Assembly (NCBI GenBank): GCA_024742285.1
Contig: JANSYR010000009.1
Span: 62,001 to 126,000 of the forward strand
Length of the DNA: 64,000 nt
From: a bacterium
GTDB taxonomy: Bacteria > Myxococcota_A > UBA9160 > UBA4427
Direction: 5' to 3'
Shown here: in pieces, positions 34,567 to 43,724 of the stretch
Layout of the letters: each line of letters begins with the position of its first letter
Numbering within the stretch: the first letter of the stretch is position 1
Notes under the pieces: generated by a model
Told to the model about the DNA's origin: nothing
What the model saw: only the letters and a program-made list of their open reading frames with translations
Database searches by the model: none
Program-made: the position numbers and the translations under genes

Positions 34567-35967
34567 CTAACGTGACGGCGCGACGTCGAAGATCGGCAGC
34601 CCGTGTCGTCGGGCGACCCGGACGAGCGCGCGTTCGAGGGCAGCGAAGCCGTCCTCGAGCTCGGCCTCGGTCAGGTTGAGCGGAGGAAGCAGTCGGATCT
34701 TCATCGGATCCCCGCCCGCGGTCTGGACGAGCGCGCCCTCTTCGGCGGCGATCTCGACGAGCTCCGTCGTGACCTTCGCGTCGCCTTCCCACGGAACGAA
34801 GGCCTGCATCGCGCCCGCCCCGGATCGCGCGGTGATCACACCGGGAAGCGCCGCGTCGAGGCGGGCGAAGGCGCCATCGATCCAGCCCGCCAGGCGGTCG
34901 ATCCGGCCCCCCGCCCCCGAGTAGCCCTCGGACGCGAGGCGCTCCAGGATGCGCGCACCGAGGGCCATGCCGACGGTCGAACCGGCCCAGGTCCCCGCGA
35001 TCAGCTTGGGGCGCGGTGCAATGTCCGAAGTGAAGAGGGTCGCGCTTCCTTGAAGGATCTTGCCGACCGTCACGACATCGACGAACGCGTCGAGTCCGAG
35101 GGTCCGGAACGCGAAGAGGTCCCGGGTCCGACCGAAGGTCTGGATCTCGTCGATCCAGACGCGGATTCCGGCGCGTTGACACGTCTCCATCAACGCCACG
35201 AAGAATTCGCGCGGCGCATCGTGGAAGCCGCCTTCGCCCTGGATCAGTTCGAAACACATGGCGGCATGGCCGCCGGGCTGCGCGGTGATCAGCGCCTCGA
35301 GCGCCGCCACGCTCTTTCGTGTCGAGTCCGGATCGGACGGGTCGTAGAAGGGCACGCGATCGACGAAGTCCCGGGTCGGGAGGCCGTCCCGATAGGCGGG
35401 GCGGTCGGTCAGCTCGGCCATCGCGAGGGTCCGCCCGTGAAAGGCCCGCGCGAAGGCGATCACCCGGTCCGCCGGGGCGCTGCGCTGGAAGAGCATCTTG
35501 AGCGCGTTCTCGTTCGCCATCGATCCGGAAAGCGCGAGCCAGGCGTGCTGGAGCCGCGGTCCCGCCAGCTCGACGAGGCGCTCGGTCAGCGTGAGGTACT
35601 GCGGGCCGGGCAGCACGTGACTCTGGAAGGCGACGTCGCTCGCGGCTGCGATCGCCGCGGTCTCGAGGAGGTCCTCGTCGTGATGGCCGAAGACGTAGGG
35701 GCCGAGTCCTGCGACGAGGTCGACGACCCGCCGACCGTCGGCGAGGACGACCCGCGCGCCTTCACCGTGTCCGGAGGACAGGACCGGGAGGGCTGGGGCG
35801 GCGGCGCGGAGGGTGCCGAGCCGCTCGAGGGTCTCGTGGTAGACGGGCCCATCGAGGGGCCCGGTCGCCCGCCCGCGATCCCGGAGCGCGGCCACGAGAT
35901 CCCGGGCCGACGCGGCTACGGCAGGGGGCGGGGGAGACTGGAGGGAAGTCGATTCAGAAGCGGACAT
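34567..35967 (-). CDS. Class III PLP-dependent aminotransferase
   Basis: A 466-residue aminotransferase of the acetylornithine/GABA/lysine transaminase type. The PLP-lysine is in VVTVGKILQG near residue 310, and the cofactor Asp is in IRVWIDEIQTFGRTRD. ALSGSMANENALKMLF is the phosphate-binding loop region. The substrate cannot be read from the sequence; the IDEIQTFGRT pattern recalls lysine epsilon-transaminases. No pathway gene is adjacent. It is divergent from the endonuclease/phosphatase-fold gene. Confidence 0.87.
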   Translation of the reverse strand: MSASESTSLQSPPPPAVAASARDLVAALRDRGRATGPLDGPVYHETLERLGTLRAAAPALPVLSSGHGEGARVVLADGRRVVDLVAGLGPYVFGHHDEDLLETAAIAAASDVAFQSHVLPGPQYLTLTERLVELAGPRLQHAWLALSGSMANENALKMLFQRSAPADRVIAFARAFHGRTLAMAELTDRPAYRDGLPTRDFVDRVPFYDPSDPDSTRKSVAALEALITAQPGGHAAMCFELIQGEGGFHDAPREFFVALMETCQRAGIRVWIDEIQTFGRTRDLFAFRTLGLDAFVDVVTVGKILQGSATLFTSDIAPRPKLIAGTWAGSTVGMALGARILERLASEGYSGAGGRIDRLAGWIDGAFARLDAALPGVITARSGAGAMQAFVPWEGDAKVTTELVEIAAEEGALVQTAGGDPMKIRLLPPLNLTEAELEDGFAALERALVRVARRHGLPIFDVAPSR

Positions 35968-36635
35968 GGCGAGACCTCGCGCCCGATCGGAGCCGGGGCG
36001 CTCGAGAGAAACGAAGCGGGGCCACGTTCCGGTGGAACGGCGCGCCGCGATCGGGTTCGAAGCGGAGGTGGGCTCGCGTCGGTCGCGGCGATCAACGGAT
36101 ACCCCGAGGGGGGATCCGCGCTGGCCCGAAAATCAGGGGCCTGGATCGCGGGCGGAGCCGGCGGCGAGCCTAGGGACGGCTCGGACGGAGCGAGCGCGCG
36201 GTCGCGGGTCGGCGGCGGCGGCCGCAGGTCGCCTCTCGTCGGCCACGCACGGGTCCACGGGCCGCCGAGGGGCGGTCCACGAAGGCGCGGAACGGGAGGA
36301 AGGACGACATGCGGGCTCCGGAGCGGCCGAATTCGGGGGTGTGGCGCCGGATCACCCGGGGCCTGACCGAATCGGGCGCCGCATCCTACCCCCGATCGGG
36401 CGGTCGGGCACGCCCCGACCCGCAGCCTCCCGCTGCGCGACCCCCACGGCAGACGGCTTACAATGCGGGTCCGCGTGCAGCCGGGGGGACGCCATACAAT
36501 GCGGGTCCGCGTGCAGCCGGGGGGACGCCATACAATGCGGGTCCGCGTGCAGCCGGGGGGACGCCATACACTCCCGCTGCGCGCCCCCCGCCCCTGGCCG
36601 AGTCCCCTCGGCCCTGCCCGGACAGTGAGGAAACC
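35968..36635. other. Repeat-containing intergenic region
   Basis: A 668-base, very GC-rich gap between two divergent genes. It contains the 36-bp triple repeat at 36459-36566 and otherwise no recognised site. A GGGAGGAAGG stands before an ATG at 36309 that is in frame with the downstream gene, so part of this region could be coding. Confidence 0.45.
36459..36566 (+). repeat. Three perfect 36-bp tandem repeats
   Basis: Copies at 36459-36494, 36495-36530 and 36531-36566, identical to one another, each beginning TACAATGCGGGTCC. TACAAT is one base from the -10 consensus. A partial fourth start (TACACT) follows. If the frame from 36309 is translated, each copy adds YNAGPRAAGGTP. Confidence 0.9.
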
Positions 36636-37691
36636 GTGGCTGCGAAGCCCAAGAAGGCCACCCGGCGCCGCGAGACCGAGGCGGCGACCCAGGAGTTCCG
36701 CGATCGCGCGAACCGCGCCGGCGACCGCGCCTCCGAGGCGACGGCCCGGGCGCGGGTCCTCGTGCGCAACGCGCGGGACCAGTCCGTCGAGCGGGTACGC
36801 AACGCGCGGGACCAGTCCGTCGAGCGGGTGAAGGCGTTCGGGACCCAGGCTCGGGACTCGGTCAATCAGGCCCGGGACGCCGTCGAGACGGCTCGGAAGC
36901 TGCCCCTCGAGCCGCATTTGTGCTTGGTCATGGGACCCAGACGGCCGATACCGCCTCTGATCATGTCCGACTCAGTGCGCGTGGCCACGTACAACGTCCA
37001 TCGTTGGCAGGGAGCGAACGGGCGAGCGAAGCCCGACGTCGCACGGGCGGGGTACGTCATCTCGGAGATCGATGCGGACGTGATCGCCCTCCAGGAGGTG
37101 CTCCGGCCCTTCGACGAGGAGGGGCCGACGGCGGACGACGAGCTCGGCCAGCTCTGCGAGGAGCTCGACCTCTACATGGCCTTCGCGGCGACCCGCCGCC
37201 ATCGCCGCGGTCAGCTCGGCAACGCGATCCTCTCCCGCTACCCGATCACCGGCGTGTCCGTCCTCGACATCTCCTACTCGCGGATCGAACGTCGCGGCGC
37301 CCTGGCCGCCCATGTCGGGACCGCCGGCGCGAACCTCGGCGTCGTGGCGACCCACCTCTCCCTCGTCGACCGCACCCGCCATCGCCAGGTCCAGTCGCTG
37401 ATGGAACACCCCGCCCTCAACGCGGGGCCCGCCGTCCTGATGGGCGACATGAACGCCTGGCGCAACTGCAAGGGCTCGCAGGTCCTCGAGGAGAGCCTCG
37501 GTCTCCATCACAACCGCGACTGGCCCGCGAGCTTCCCGTCGGGTCGCCCGCTGCTCTCCCTGGATCGCATCTACTCGAGCAATGCCGACGTCGTCGACGT
37601 TCGCGAGCACGACTCTCCTGCCGCGCGCAAGGCGTCGGATCATCTGCCGGTGGTCGCGACGGTCCATCTGAAGGACGGGGCCGGGTCGTAG
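36636..37691 (+). CDS. Endonuclease/exonuclease/phosphatase-family protein with basic N-terminal extension
   Basis: A 351-residue protein from GTG 36636. The first 90 residues are a basic, helical, Ala/Arg-rich region with a duplicated 11-residue unit (VRNARDQSVER). The enzyme domain runs from about residue 110 to the end: ATYNVHRWQG, IALQEVLRPF, THLSLVDRTRHR, LMGDMNAW, LDRIYSS and SDHLPVVA hold the Asn, Glu, Asp-Asn, Asp and Ser-Asp-His residues of the Mg-dependent phosphoesterase fold. The substrate may be DNA, a phosphoinositide or another phosphodiester. The start is uncertain: ATG 36309 has a better ribosome site, and ATG 36964 would give the enzyme domain alone. Confidence 0.75.
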   Translation: MAAKPKKATRRRETEAATQEFRDRANRAGDRASEATARARVLVRNARDQSVERVRNARDQSVERVKAFGTQARDSVNQARDAVETARKLPLEPHLCLVMGPRRPIPPLIMSDSVRVATYNVHRWQGANGRAKPDVARAGYVISEIDADVIALQEVLRPFDEEGPTADDELGQLCEELDLYMAFAATRRHRRGQLGNAILSRYPITGVSVLDISYSRIERRGALAAHVGTAGANLGVVATHLSLVDRTRHRQVQSLMEHPALNAGPAVLMGDMNAWRNCKGSQVLEESLGLHHNRDWPASFPSGRPLLSLDRIYSSNADVVDVREHDSPAARKASDHLPVVATVHLKDGAGS

Positions 37692-37718
37692 CTCGCCCGG
37701 CGCGCGACCGGTGTCCCT

Positions 37719-38573
37719 TCAATCGACGGGATCTCCGGCTCGTTCGGCGAAACGAGCGAGTCGACGCCTCGCTTCTTCGTAGAGGCGCGGATGCATGACG
37801 AAGTACTGACGGCCGTCGACCTCCGCCTGCGCTCGCTCGTCCGCGCCGCCATCGCGAACCCAGCGCAGGCCTTCGAGGAGGATGTCGACCATCACGGGCT
37901 CGAAGCGGCGTCGCAGCCGTTCCATGGTGTCGCCGTGACGGATCGGGACGGGATCGATCCGGACGATGGGGCCCGTGTCGATGCCCTTGTCCATGAAGTG
38001 CAGGGTGACCCCGAGCTCCGGGCCCTTCGAGCGCGCCTCGGATTCCGCGTCCGCTTCGAGGATCGGCCATTCGACCACGTCCATTCCACGGTATGCGGGG
38101 AGCGGCCCCATGTGGGTATTGAAGATCCCGCGGCCCGCGACGTCGATCAGTTTCTGGCGGATGATGCCGCCCCCCGTGAATCCGACGACGTCGGGTCGCA
38201 TGTCCCGAATCGCAGCGATCGATTCGTCGTCGTTGTGGTCGGCGACGTGGACGATCGGGATGCCGCGCTGTCTGGCGAAGGCATCGAGGGAGAGGTCGGC
38301 CACGCCCGCCTCCCTCGTGCGATCGTGGAACCCCGGCTCGTCTCCTGCGCTGTCGTCCGCCTCGGCGAGCACGATCTTTCGGAAGGCTTTGCGGGCGAGC
38401 CGGACGCCGTCGCGCTTCAGCTCGCTGCGGAGTCGAGCCGGGTTCAGGATGCGTCGGCATACGATCCCGACGAGCTCGAGTCCCGGTTCCTCTGCGACGA
38501 GCGCGCAGACCGAGCGGGAGAAGGGGCTGTTCGCGATCGGGGCGAGAACGACGACGCGGGTCGAGCTGCTCAT
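37719..38573 (-). CDS. Formyltransferase-family protein
   Basis: A 284-residue protein of the formyltransferase fold that uses 10-formyl-tetrahydrofolate. NTHMGPLPAYRGMDVVEW near residue 150 is the family's catalytic-loop region, with GVTLHFMDKGIDTGPIV after it. The C-terminal tail differs from methionyl-tRNA formyltransferase. Given the glycan genes beside it, formylation of an amino sugar is likely; this is an inference from context. It overlaps the upstream gene by four bases (ATGA). Confidence 0.82.
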   Translation of the reverse strand: MSSSTRVVVLAPIANSPFSRSVCALVAEEPGLELVGIVCRRILNPARLRSELKRDGVRLARKAFRKIVLAEADDSAGDEPGFHDRTREAGVADLSLDAFARQRGIPIVHVADHNDDESIAAIRDMRPDVVGFTGGGIIRQKLIDVAGRGIFNTHMGPLPAYRGMDVVEWPILEADAESEARSKGPELGVTLHFMDKGIDTGPIVRIDPVPIRHGDTMERLRRRFEPVMVDILLEGLRWVRDGGADERAQAEVDGRQYFVMHPRLYEEARRRLARFAERAGDPVD

Positions 38574-39430
38574 CCGGTCAGTACCTCGGACAGACGTTCC
38601 TCCTGCAGGCAGAAGGCGAAGAGGTAGGCGAGCGCCACGTCGGCGTTTCGCGCATCGGCGATCTGGCCACGCTGATCCACGAGACCCCGGTCCACGAGCT
38701 TCATGGCGGTATTGAGGTAGCGGAGGTCGCCGAAGACGCGGCTCGCTTCGATCAGGGCCATCGCGAACCGAAGCCGCTCGACCTGCGCCGCCGCTTCGCT
38801 CCGCGTCTGGCGGGCTGCATCGACGTGAAAGGGAAGGGCGTCGTTTCGGCGGACTTCGATGTGCTTGATCAAACGATCGAGCACGTCGACGAGCGCCCGC
38901 AGCGCGGCCGAGCCCGTGGATCGGATCGCCGGATCTCGCGGCGCGTCTCCCTGGGTGTCGGCCCAGCGGACGAGATCCGCGAGCAGGACCGACGTGCCGG
39001 GGAAGACACCCCGCTTGAAGATGAACCAGCGCTCCGGCGGAAAGGAGTCGAGCAGGGCGGCGACGTCGCGCTCGTTCGTTCGTTCGTGATCGAGTCTCGC
39101 CCACGCCGCACGTCCCGTCGCTTCGCCCTTCGTGGTCCAGGCCTCTTCCGTGAACGTCTCGGGGGCCGGATGGGGTTCGGTCGGAGGAAGCTCCGGCCGA
39201 TCGGGATCGTGCACGAGCCACAGCGCGAAGGGCGATGCGTCCGGATCGCCCGCGCCGCCGATGCGCTCCGAGACGGCCGCGAACGCCGGCCGCTCGCGCA
39301 GGCCGTCGGCCGGTTCGCTCGTCAGGCGTCGCACGGTCTCGAGGTGGGTCGCGAGATGCGTCGACGAATCGAAGCGGTCCACCACCGCGTCGAAGGCCGG
39401 TTTGATCAGCTTGCCGATCGTGGCCCTCAC
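38570..39430 (-). CDS. Protein of unknown function in formyltransferase operon
   Basis: A 286-residue soluble, mostly helical protein. No domain was recognised; stretches such as RWFIFKRGVFPGTSVLL and VDVLDRLIKHIEVRRN may be worth searching. GTG at 39430 overlaps the previous stop (GTGA) and is preferred; ATG at 39451 is possible. The stop overlaps the formyltransferase start. The three genes 40548-37719 are evidently one operon. Confidence 0.7.
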   Translation of the reverse strand: MRATIGKLIKPAFDAVVDRFDSSTHLATHLETVRRLTSEPADGLRERPAFAAVSERIGGAGDPDASPFALWLVHDPDRPELPPTEPHPAPETFTEEAWTTKGEATGRAAWARLDHERTNERDVAALLDSFPPERWFIFKRGVFPGTSVLLADLVRWADTQGDAPRDPAIRSTGSAALRALVDVLDRLIKHIEVRRNDALPFHVDAARQTRSEAAAQVERLRFAMALIEASRVFGDLRYLNTAMKLVDRGLVDQRGQIADARNADVALAYLFAFCLQEERLSEVLTG

Positions 39431-40548
39431 GCTTCGTTCTCCAGTCTGCACAGCATCGAGATCCCGTCGAGTCCTTCGACCCCCTCCCCCGAGACCCAGA
39501 AGCCCTCACTCGTGAGCTCGCCCGCCGGAAGCCACAAGGAGCCGAAGCCGAAGCCTCGCATCGGATACCGGTCCTTCGGGAACTCGGCCACCGTGACCCA
39601 TCGCTCGGCGTCCCGGGACGCGAGCAGCCGCACGCGATCCGTCTGGATCCCCGGGCCGGGCTCGACCGTCGTGGTCGCGAGCAGATCGCCCTCGCGCGTT
39701 TCGGCGATGTACCAGCTGGAAGCGTCGCGCTCTCCGTGGATCTCGGGCTCCGTCGCGTCCCGGCGCAGCGAGACGATCCGGTTCTGGTCGATGTGCGTGT
39801 CGGTCAGCCAGTGGAGCGAGTCGGCGGAGAAGTGGAGGCCGACCGCCCGCCAGAGCTGATCGCCTTCGCCGATGGCGTGGACGGTTTCGAATCCGTCGTC
39901 CGAGTAGAAGAGGAAGCACTCGCCGGCGAAGTCGCCGGTCGTCGACCACAACCGCCCCGGCGCGTAGGGATCCGCGTGGATCGCGTGGACGTGGCGGACG
40001 CGGGGCTCGTCGAAGGCGTACACGGGTCGCCCCTCCGAGAGGTCGGCGTCGACCTTCCAGATCTTCACGGGCACTCGATCCGCGTTCATGAAGTACTCGC
40101 CGAAGTAGACGTTCCCGGCGGCATCCTCTGCGAGGGCGCGACTCATCACGCAGTCGCCCTGGATCTCGAAGAGCGCGTCGACCCGGTCCGTCTCGGGGTC
40201 GATTCGGTAGACCTTCCCGCCACGGATCCCGAGCAGGAGTCCGTTCCGCATCGGCCAGACGTTGCACTTGTCGAGGCGGAGGAGGCGCTCGGTCAGCCGC
40301 AGGGCGCCCAGCGCGTCGACGGCGCCCGAGAACGGGAACCGTGCGACCGGGGTCCATTCGCCGTTCCGTTCCCGGCGGAGAATCGTGCGCCGAGACGTCG
40401 CCCAGTCCCCTCGAGGCCCGGTGGCGTGGACGAAGCGAACGTCGCGACGTGTTTCCAGGACCCGGAGGCGCACGCCGCCGACCGTAGCATCGCGCCGGTC
40501 GGACTCTCCGAGCGACGTCCCGGACAGACGAAGGAGTCGTTCGGTCAT
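39427..40548 (-). CDS. Beta-propeller/sialidase-like protein
   Basis: A 373-residue protein with repeated short beta-strand segments ending in Asp-containing turns (GNVYFGEYF, GRLWSTTGDF, FLFYSDDGF, LLASRDAERW), the pattern of six- or seven-bladed propellers such as sialidase/BNR proteins. SDDGF resembles the Asp-box SxDxGxTW only in part. No signal peptide was found, so it may act in the cytoplasm on a glycan precursor, or as a scaffold. First gene of a three-gene operon with the formyltransferase. Confidence 0.7.
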   Translation of the reverse strand: MTERLLRLSGTSLGESDRRDATVGGVRLRVLETRRDVRFVHATGPRGDWATSRRTILRRERNGEWTPVARFPFSGAVDALGALRLTERLLRLDKCNVWPMRNGLLLGIRGGKVYRIDPETDRVDALFEIQGDCVMSRALAEDAAGNVYFGEYFMNADRVPVKIWKVDADLSEGRPVYAFDEPRVRHVHAIHADPYAPGRLWSTTGDFAGECFLFYSDDGFETVHAIGEGDQLWRAVGLHFSADSLHWLTDTHIDQNRIVSLRRDATEPEIHGERDASSWYIAETREGDLLATTTVEPGPGIQTDRVRLLASRDAERWVTVAEFPKDRYPMRGFGFGSLWLPAGELTSEGFWVSGEGVEGLDGISMLCRLENEA

Positions 40549-40788
40549 GGGGTCGGATGCCCCTGAGGGAGGAAACGCGGCAGGTCCGCTAGTCTCGCGG
40601 TCCTCGCGCGACGGTTCGAACCGCGATGGGCGTCGGCCGGTCGGTGGAGGGAGCGCAGAAATGGGGTGTAAACACACCATTGAAACGGGCGGAAACGTCT
40701 TTGCGAGATCGTCGATTCGGCCGATACCGGGTTCTGTCGCGAAGGCCCCCAGGCACGCGCGCCTCTCGGGCCTCCCAGCCGGACTTCC

Positions 40789-42183
40789 ATGAACCTCGAT
40801 TCCATTTATACGCGACTCCCGGTTTCGCTCCAGCACGTCGCCTGCACCTGGGCCGGCTGGCAGCGTTCGCGCGCCCGATTCACTCCCTACTTTCATCGGA
40901 CGCTGGCGGCGTGGATGAAGTCGGGCACGGGGCCGCGCGAAGAACTCCATCGAATCCAGCTCGCGCGGCTCCTCGATCTGCTCCAGCGCGCCCGGGACCA
41001 CGTGCCCTACTACCGCGATCTCGCCCTCACCTGGCCGTCTCCGGACGGCGACCCCGAGGCGGCGATTCGCGACATCCTCGACCGCCTCCCGATTCTCGAG
41101 AAGTCCGACTACCGAGCGTCGCCGGAACGCTTCCTCGCCGAGGACGTTCCCCGGGATCAGCTCGTCGAGGGGAAGACCAGCGGCACGACCGGCACCGCTC
41201 TGCCGCTGTGGTGGACGCCCGAGGCGCTCGCCGAGGAGTTCGTCGCCCTCTGGCGCGGCCGCATGTGGGCAGGGATCGAGCTCTACGATCGGCACCTCAC
41301 CTTCGGTGGTCAGATCCTCGTCCCCCACGAAGCGAAGCGCCCGCCTTTCTGGCGCTACAACGCCTGGAATCGTCAGACGCTCTTCTCCCTCTATCACATG
41401 ACCGCGGAGCACCTTCCTCACTACATCGATGCGATCCACCGCTTCGAGGCGGCCTACGTCCAGGGGTATCCCTCCTCGCTCCATCTCATCGCGCGGGCGA
41501 TGCTCGAGGCGGATCGACCGCTGTCCAGGGGCCGCCTCAAAGCGGTGCTGACCTCGTCCGAGTCGCTGCTCGCGTTCCAGCGCGCCTCGATCGAGGACGC
41601 CTTCGGTGCGCCCATCGTCGATCGCTACGGCTCGAGCGAGTTCGTCGTCTCGATGGCGAGCTGTCCCGAGGGCCGTCTCCACGTCGACATGGAGTTCGGC
41701 CTCGTCGAGGTCGAGGTCGAGGAGGAGACCGAGGACTACGTGCGCGGACCGCTCCTCGTGACCGGTCTCTCTCGCGCGGCGACGCCCTTCGTCCGCTATC
41801 GCATCGGCGACGTGGCGACCCGATCGAAGCACGCCTGCCCCTGTGGCCGGCCCGGAGACGCCTTCCTCGAGATCGATGGTCGCGTGGAGGACTACGTGGT
41901 CACCCCCGACGGTCGCTTCATCGGCCGTCTGGATCACGTGTTCAAGGAGCAGCTCGACGTGGCCGAAGCGCAGGTGCTGCAGGCGTCGAAGGACGCGATC
42001 GACGTGCTGATCGTGCCGCGGGGGAGCTGGGACGAACGCTCGGAGGCCTCCCTGATCAAGGAGTTCCGTTCGCGGCTGGGCGAAGAGATCCGAATCGATC
42101 TGCGTTTCGTCGCAGAAATCCCGCGCGAAGCGAATGGTAAGTTTCGCGCCGTGAAGTCATCCGTTGGGAGAAATCAGGCATGA
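40789..42183 (+). CDS. CapK/PaaK-like adenylate-forming enzyme
   Basis: A 464-residue protein of the phenylacetate-CoA ligase-like group found in capsule and exopolysaccharide loci. The ATP-binding signature is KTSGTTGTALPL near residue 130; YGSSEF and VRYRIGDVATR follow, and a Cys-rich CPCGRPGDAF segment lies near residue 350. It should activate a carboxylate as an adenylate. Its C-terminal part includes NGKFRAVKSSVG. First gene of the plus-strand glycan operon; it overlaps the DUF362 gene by four bases (ATGA). Confidence 0.85.
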   Translation: MNLDSIYTRLPVSLQHVACTWAGWQRSRARFTPYFHRTLAAWMKSGTGPREELHRIQLARLLDLLQRARDHVPYYRDLALTWPSPDGDPEAAIRDILDRLPILEKSDYRASPERFLAEDVPRDQLVEGKTSGTTGTALPLWWTPEALAEEFVALWRGRMWAGIELYDRHLTFGGQILVPHEAKRPPFWRYNAWNRQTLFSLYHMTAEHLPHYIDAIHRFEAAYVQGYPSSLHLIARAMLEADRPLSRGRLKAVLTSSESLLAFQRASIEDAFGAPIVDRYGSSEFVVSMASCPEGRLHVDMEFGLVEVEVEEETEDYVRGPLLVTGLSRAATPFVRYRIGDVATRSKHACPCGRPGDAFLEIDGRVEDYVVTPDGRFIGRLDHVFKEQLDVAEAQVLQASKDAIDVLIVPRGSWDERSEASLIKEFRSRLGEEIRIDLRFVAEIPREANGKFRAVKSSVGRNQA

Positions 42184-43724
42184 CCGCCAACCACCCCGGA
42201 ACGCGAGTCGGGCTCGCGCGATGCCGGCCGGACTACGACGGGATCGCCGCACCGTGGGGACCGGGAAAGAGCTACCCGGAGATCGATCGCCTGCTCGGAG
42301 AAGGAGCGGACGAAGGACCGCCGAACGGGGTCTACGCCGCCGTTCGCGGCGCACTGATCGGCCTCGGTCTGGACGCTTCGAACTACGGCACGCCCGACTG
42401 GAATCCGATCGGAGATCTCGCGCGACCCGGATCGCGGATCGTGCTCAAGCCGAATTTCATTCGACACTGGAATCCCGCCTCGGATGGTCGCGGGGGAACG
42501 GTCGACAGCGTGATCACGCATGGCGCGATCGTTCGCGCGGTCGCGGACTACGCGATGATCGCCGCCGGCCCAGACGGCAGCGTCGCGATCGCCGAGGCGC
42601 CCCAGATGGACTGCGATTTCCCGTCCATCCGGCGGATCGTCGGTCTCGACCAGATCGTCGGCGTCTACGAAGACTCCATCCGTCGCGAGCTCGAGGTCAT
42701 CGACCTGCGACGAGAGGCGGTGATCTACAAGGACGGCATCATCGACGAGCGGCACCCGCTCCCGGGTGATCCGGCGGGCTACCGCGCGGTCGATCTCGGA
42801 GATCGCAGCTTCTTCACCGGCTCCGGCCTCGACCCGAATCGATTTCGCGGCGCCGACTACGATCCGGGCCCGACCGCCGAGCATCACAGTGGCGGCCGAA
42901 ACGCCTATCTCCTGTCCGAGACCGTGCTCTCCGCCGATCTCGTGATCAACCTGCCGAAGCTCAAGACCCACAAGAAGACGGGCGTGACCCTCGCGCTCAA
43001 GAACCTCGTGGGCATCAACGGCGACAAGAACTGGCTGCCCCATCACAGCCTGGGATCCGTCAGCGAGGGCGGCGACGAATTTCCGCAGGACTCGTTGATC
43101 GATCGGCTGCGCAGTCGAGCGACCGAGATCGCTCGCCCGCTCCTCGCGAAGGGCAAGGGACTCAAGATCTTCCAGATGGCGCGGCGTGTGGAGACGGCCG
43201 CCCGGGGCGACCAGTTCATCCGCTCCGGGAACTGGTACGGCAACCGCACGACGTGGCGCATGTGCTGCGACCTCAATCGCTGCCTCTACTACAGCGACAA
43301 GGAGGGGCTCCATCTCGACCACGACGGTCCGGTTCGCACCGTGCTCACGCTGATCGACGGTGTTCTCGCCGGTCAGGGGGAGGGTCCGCTCGCGCCGGCC
43401 GACGTCCCGCTCGGCGCGGTGATCGCCTCGGCGGATCCCGTCGCGGTCGATCTCGCGGCGATCCGACTCATGGGCTTCGATGAGCAGCGTCTCGCCGTGG
43501 TGCGCGGGCCGATGGAGGACGAGGATGCGCGAATCACGGGCGTCCGGAGTGCCGCGGACGTGACGGTCGGCGAGTGCGCCGAAGACGCCGACGGCGTCGC
43601 CGAGAAGACCCTCGACGACATCACGGCGGCGTCACCCTTCGAGGCGCACGCCGGCTGGGTCGGTCACATCGAGCAGGGCGCGACAGGCGAGGCGCCGCCG
43701 GACTGTCGGGGGAGCACGAGGTGA
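42180..43724 (+). CDS. DUF362 domain protein
   Basis: A 514-residue soluble protein with the DUF362 pattern: RIVLKPNF, then LVINLPKLKTHKKTGVTLALKNLVG near residue 265 and SADPVAVDLAAIRLMG near residue 420. Members are of unknown function and are often linked with iron-sulfur proteins; no ferredoxin-type Cys cluster is seen. Its place between the CapK-like and oxidoreductase genes, with overlaps on both sides, ties it to glycan synthesis. Confidence 0.85.
   Translation: MTANHPGTRVGLARCRPDYDGIAAPWGPGKSYPEIDRLLGEGADEGPPNGVYAAVRGALIGLGLDASNYGTPDWNPIGDLARPGSRIVLKPNFIRHWNPASDGRGGTVDSVITHGAIVRAVADYAMIAAGPDGSVAIAEAPQMDCDFPSIRRIVGLDQIVGVYEDSIRRELEVIDLRREAVIYKDGIIDERHPLPGDPAGYRAVDLGDRSFFTGSGLDPNRFRGADYDPGPTAEHHSGGRNAYLLSETVLSADLVINLPKLKTHKKTGVTLALKNLVGINGDKNWLPHHSLGSVSEGGDEFPQDSLIDRLRSRATEIARPLLAKGKGLKIFQMARRVETAARGDQFIRSGNWYGNRTTWRMCCDLNRCLYYSDKEGLHLDHDGPVRTVLTLIDGVLAGQGEGPLAPADVPLGAVIASADPVAVDLAAIRLMGFDEQRLAVVRGPMEDEDARITGVRSAADVTVGECAEDADGVAEKTLDDITAASPFEAHAGWVGHIEQGATGEAPPDCRGSTR

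Noticed and set aside
36459-36566. A possible CRISPR array
   Set aside because: The three 36-bp units are directly adjacent with no spacers, and no cas gene is present.
40549-41937. An upstream extension of the beta-propeller gene on the minus strand
   Set aside because: It would run opposite the CapK-like gene; the Met at 40548 gives a sensible protein.
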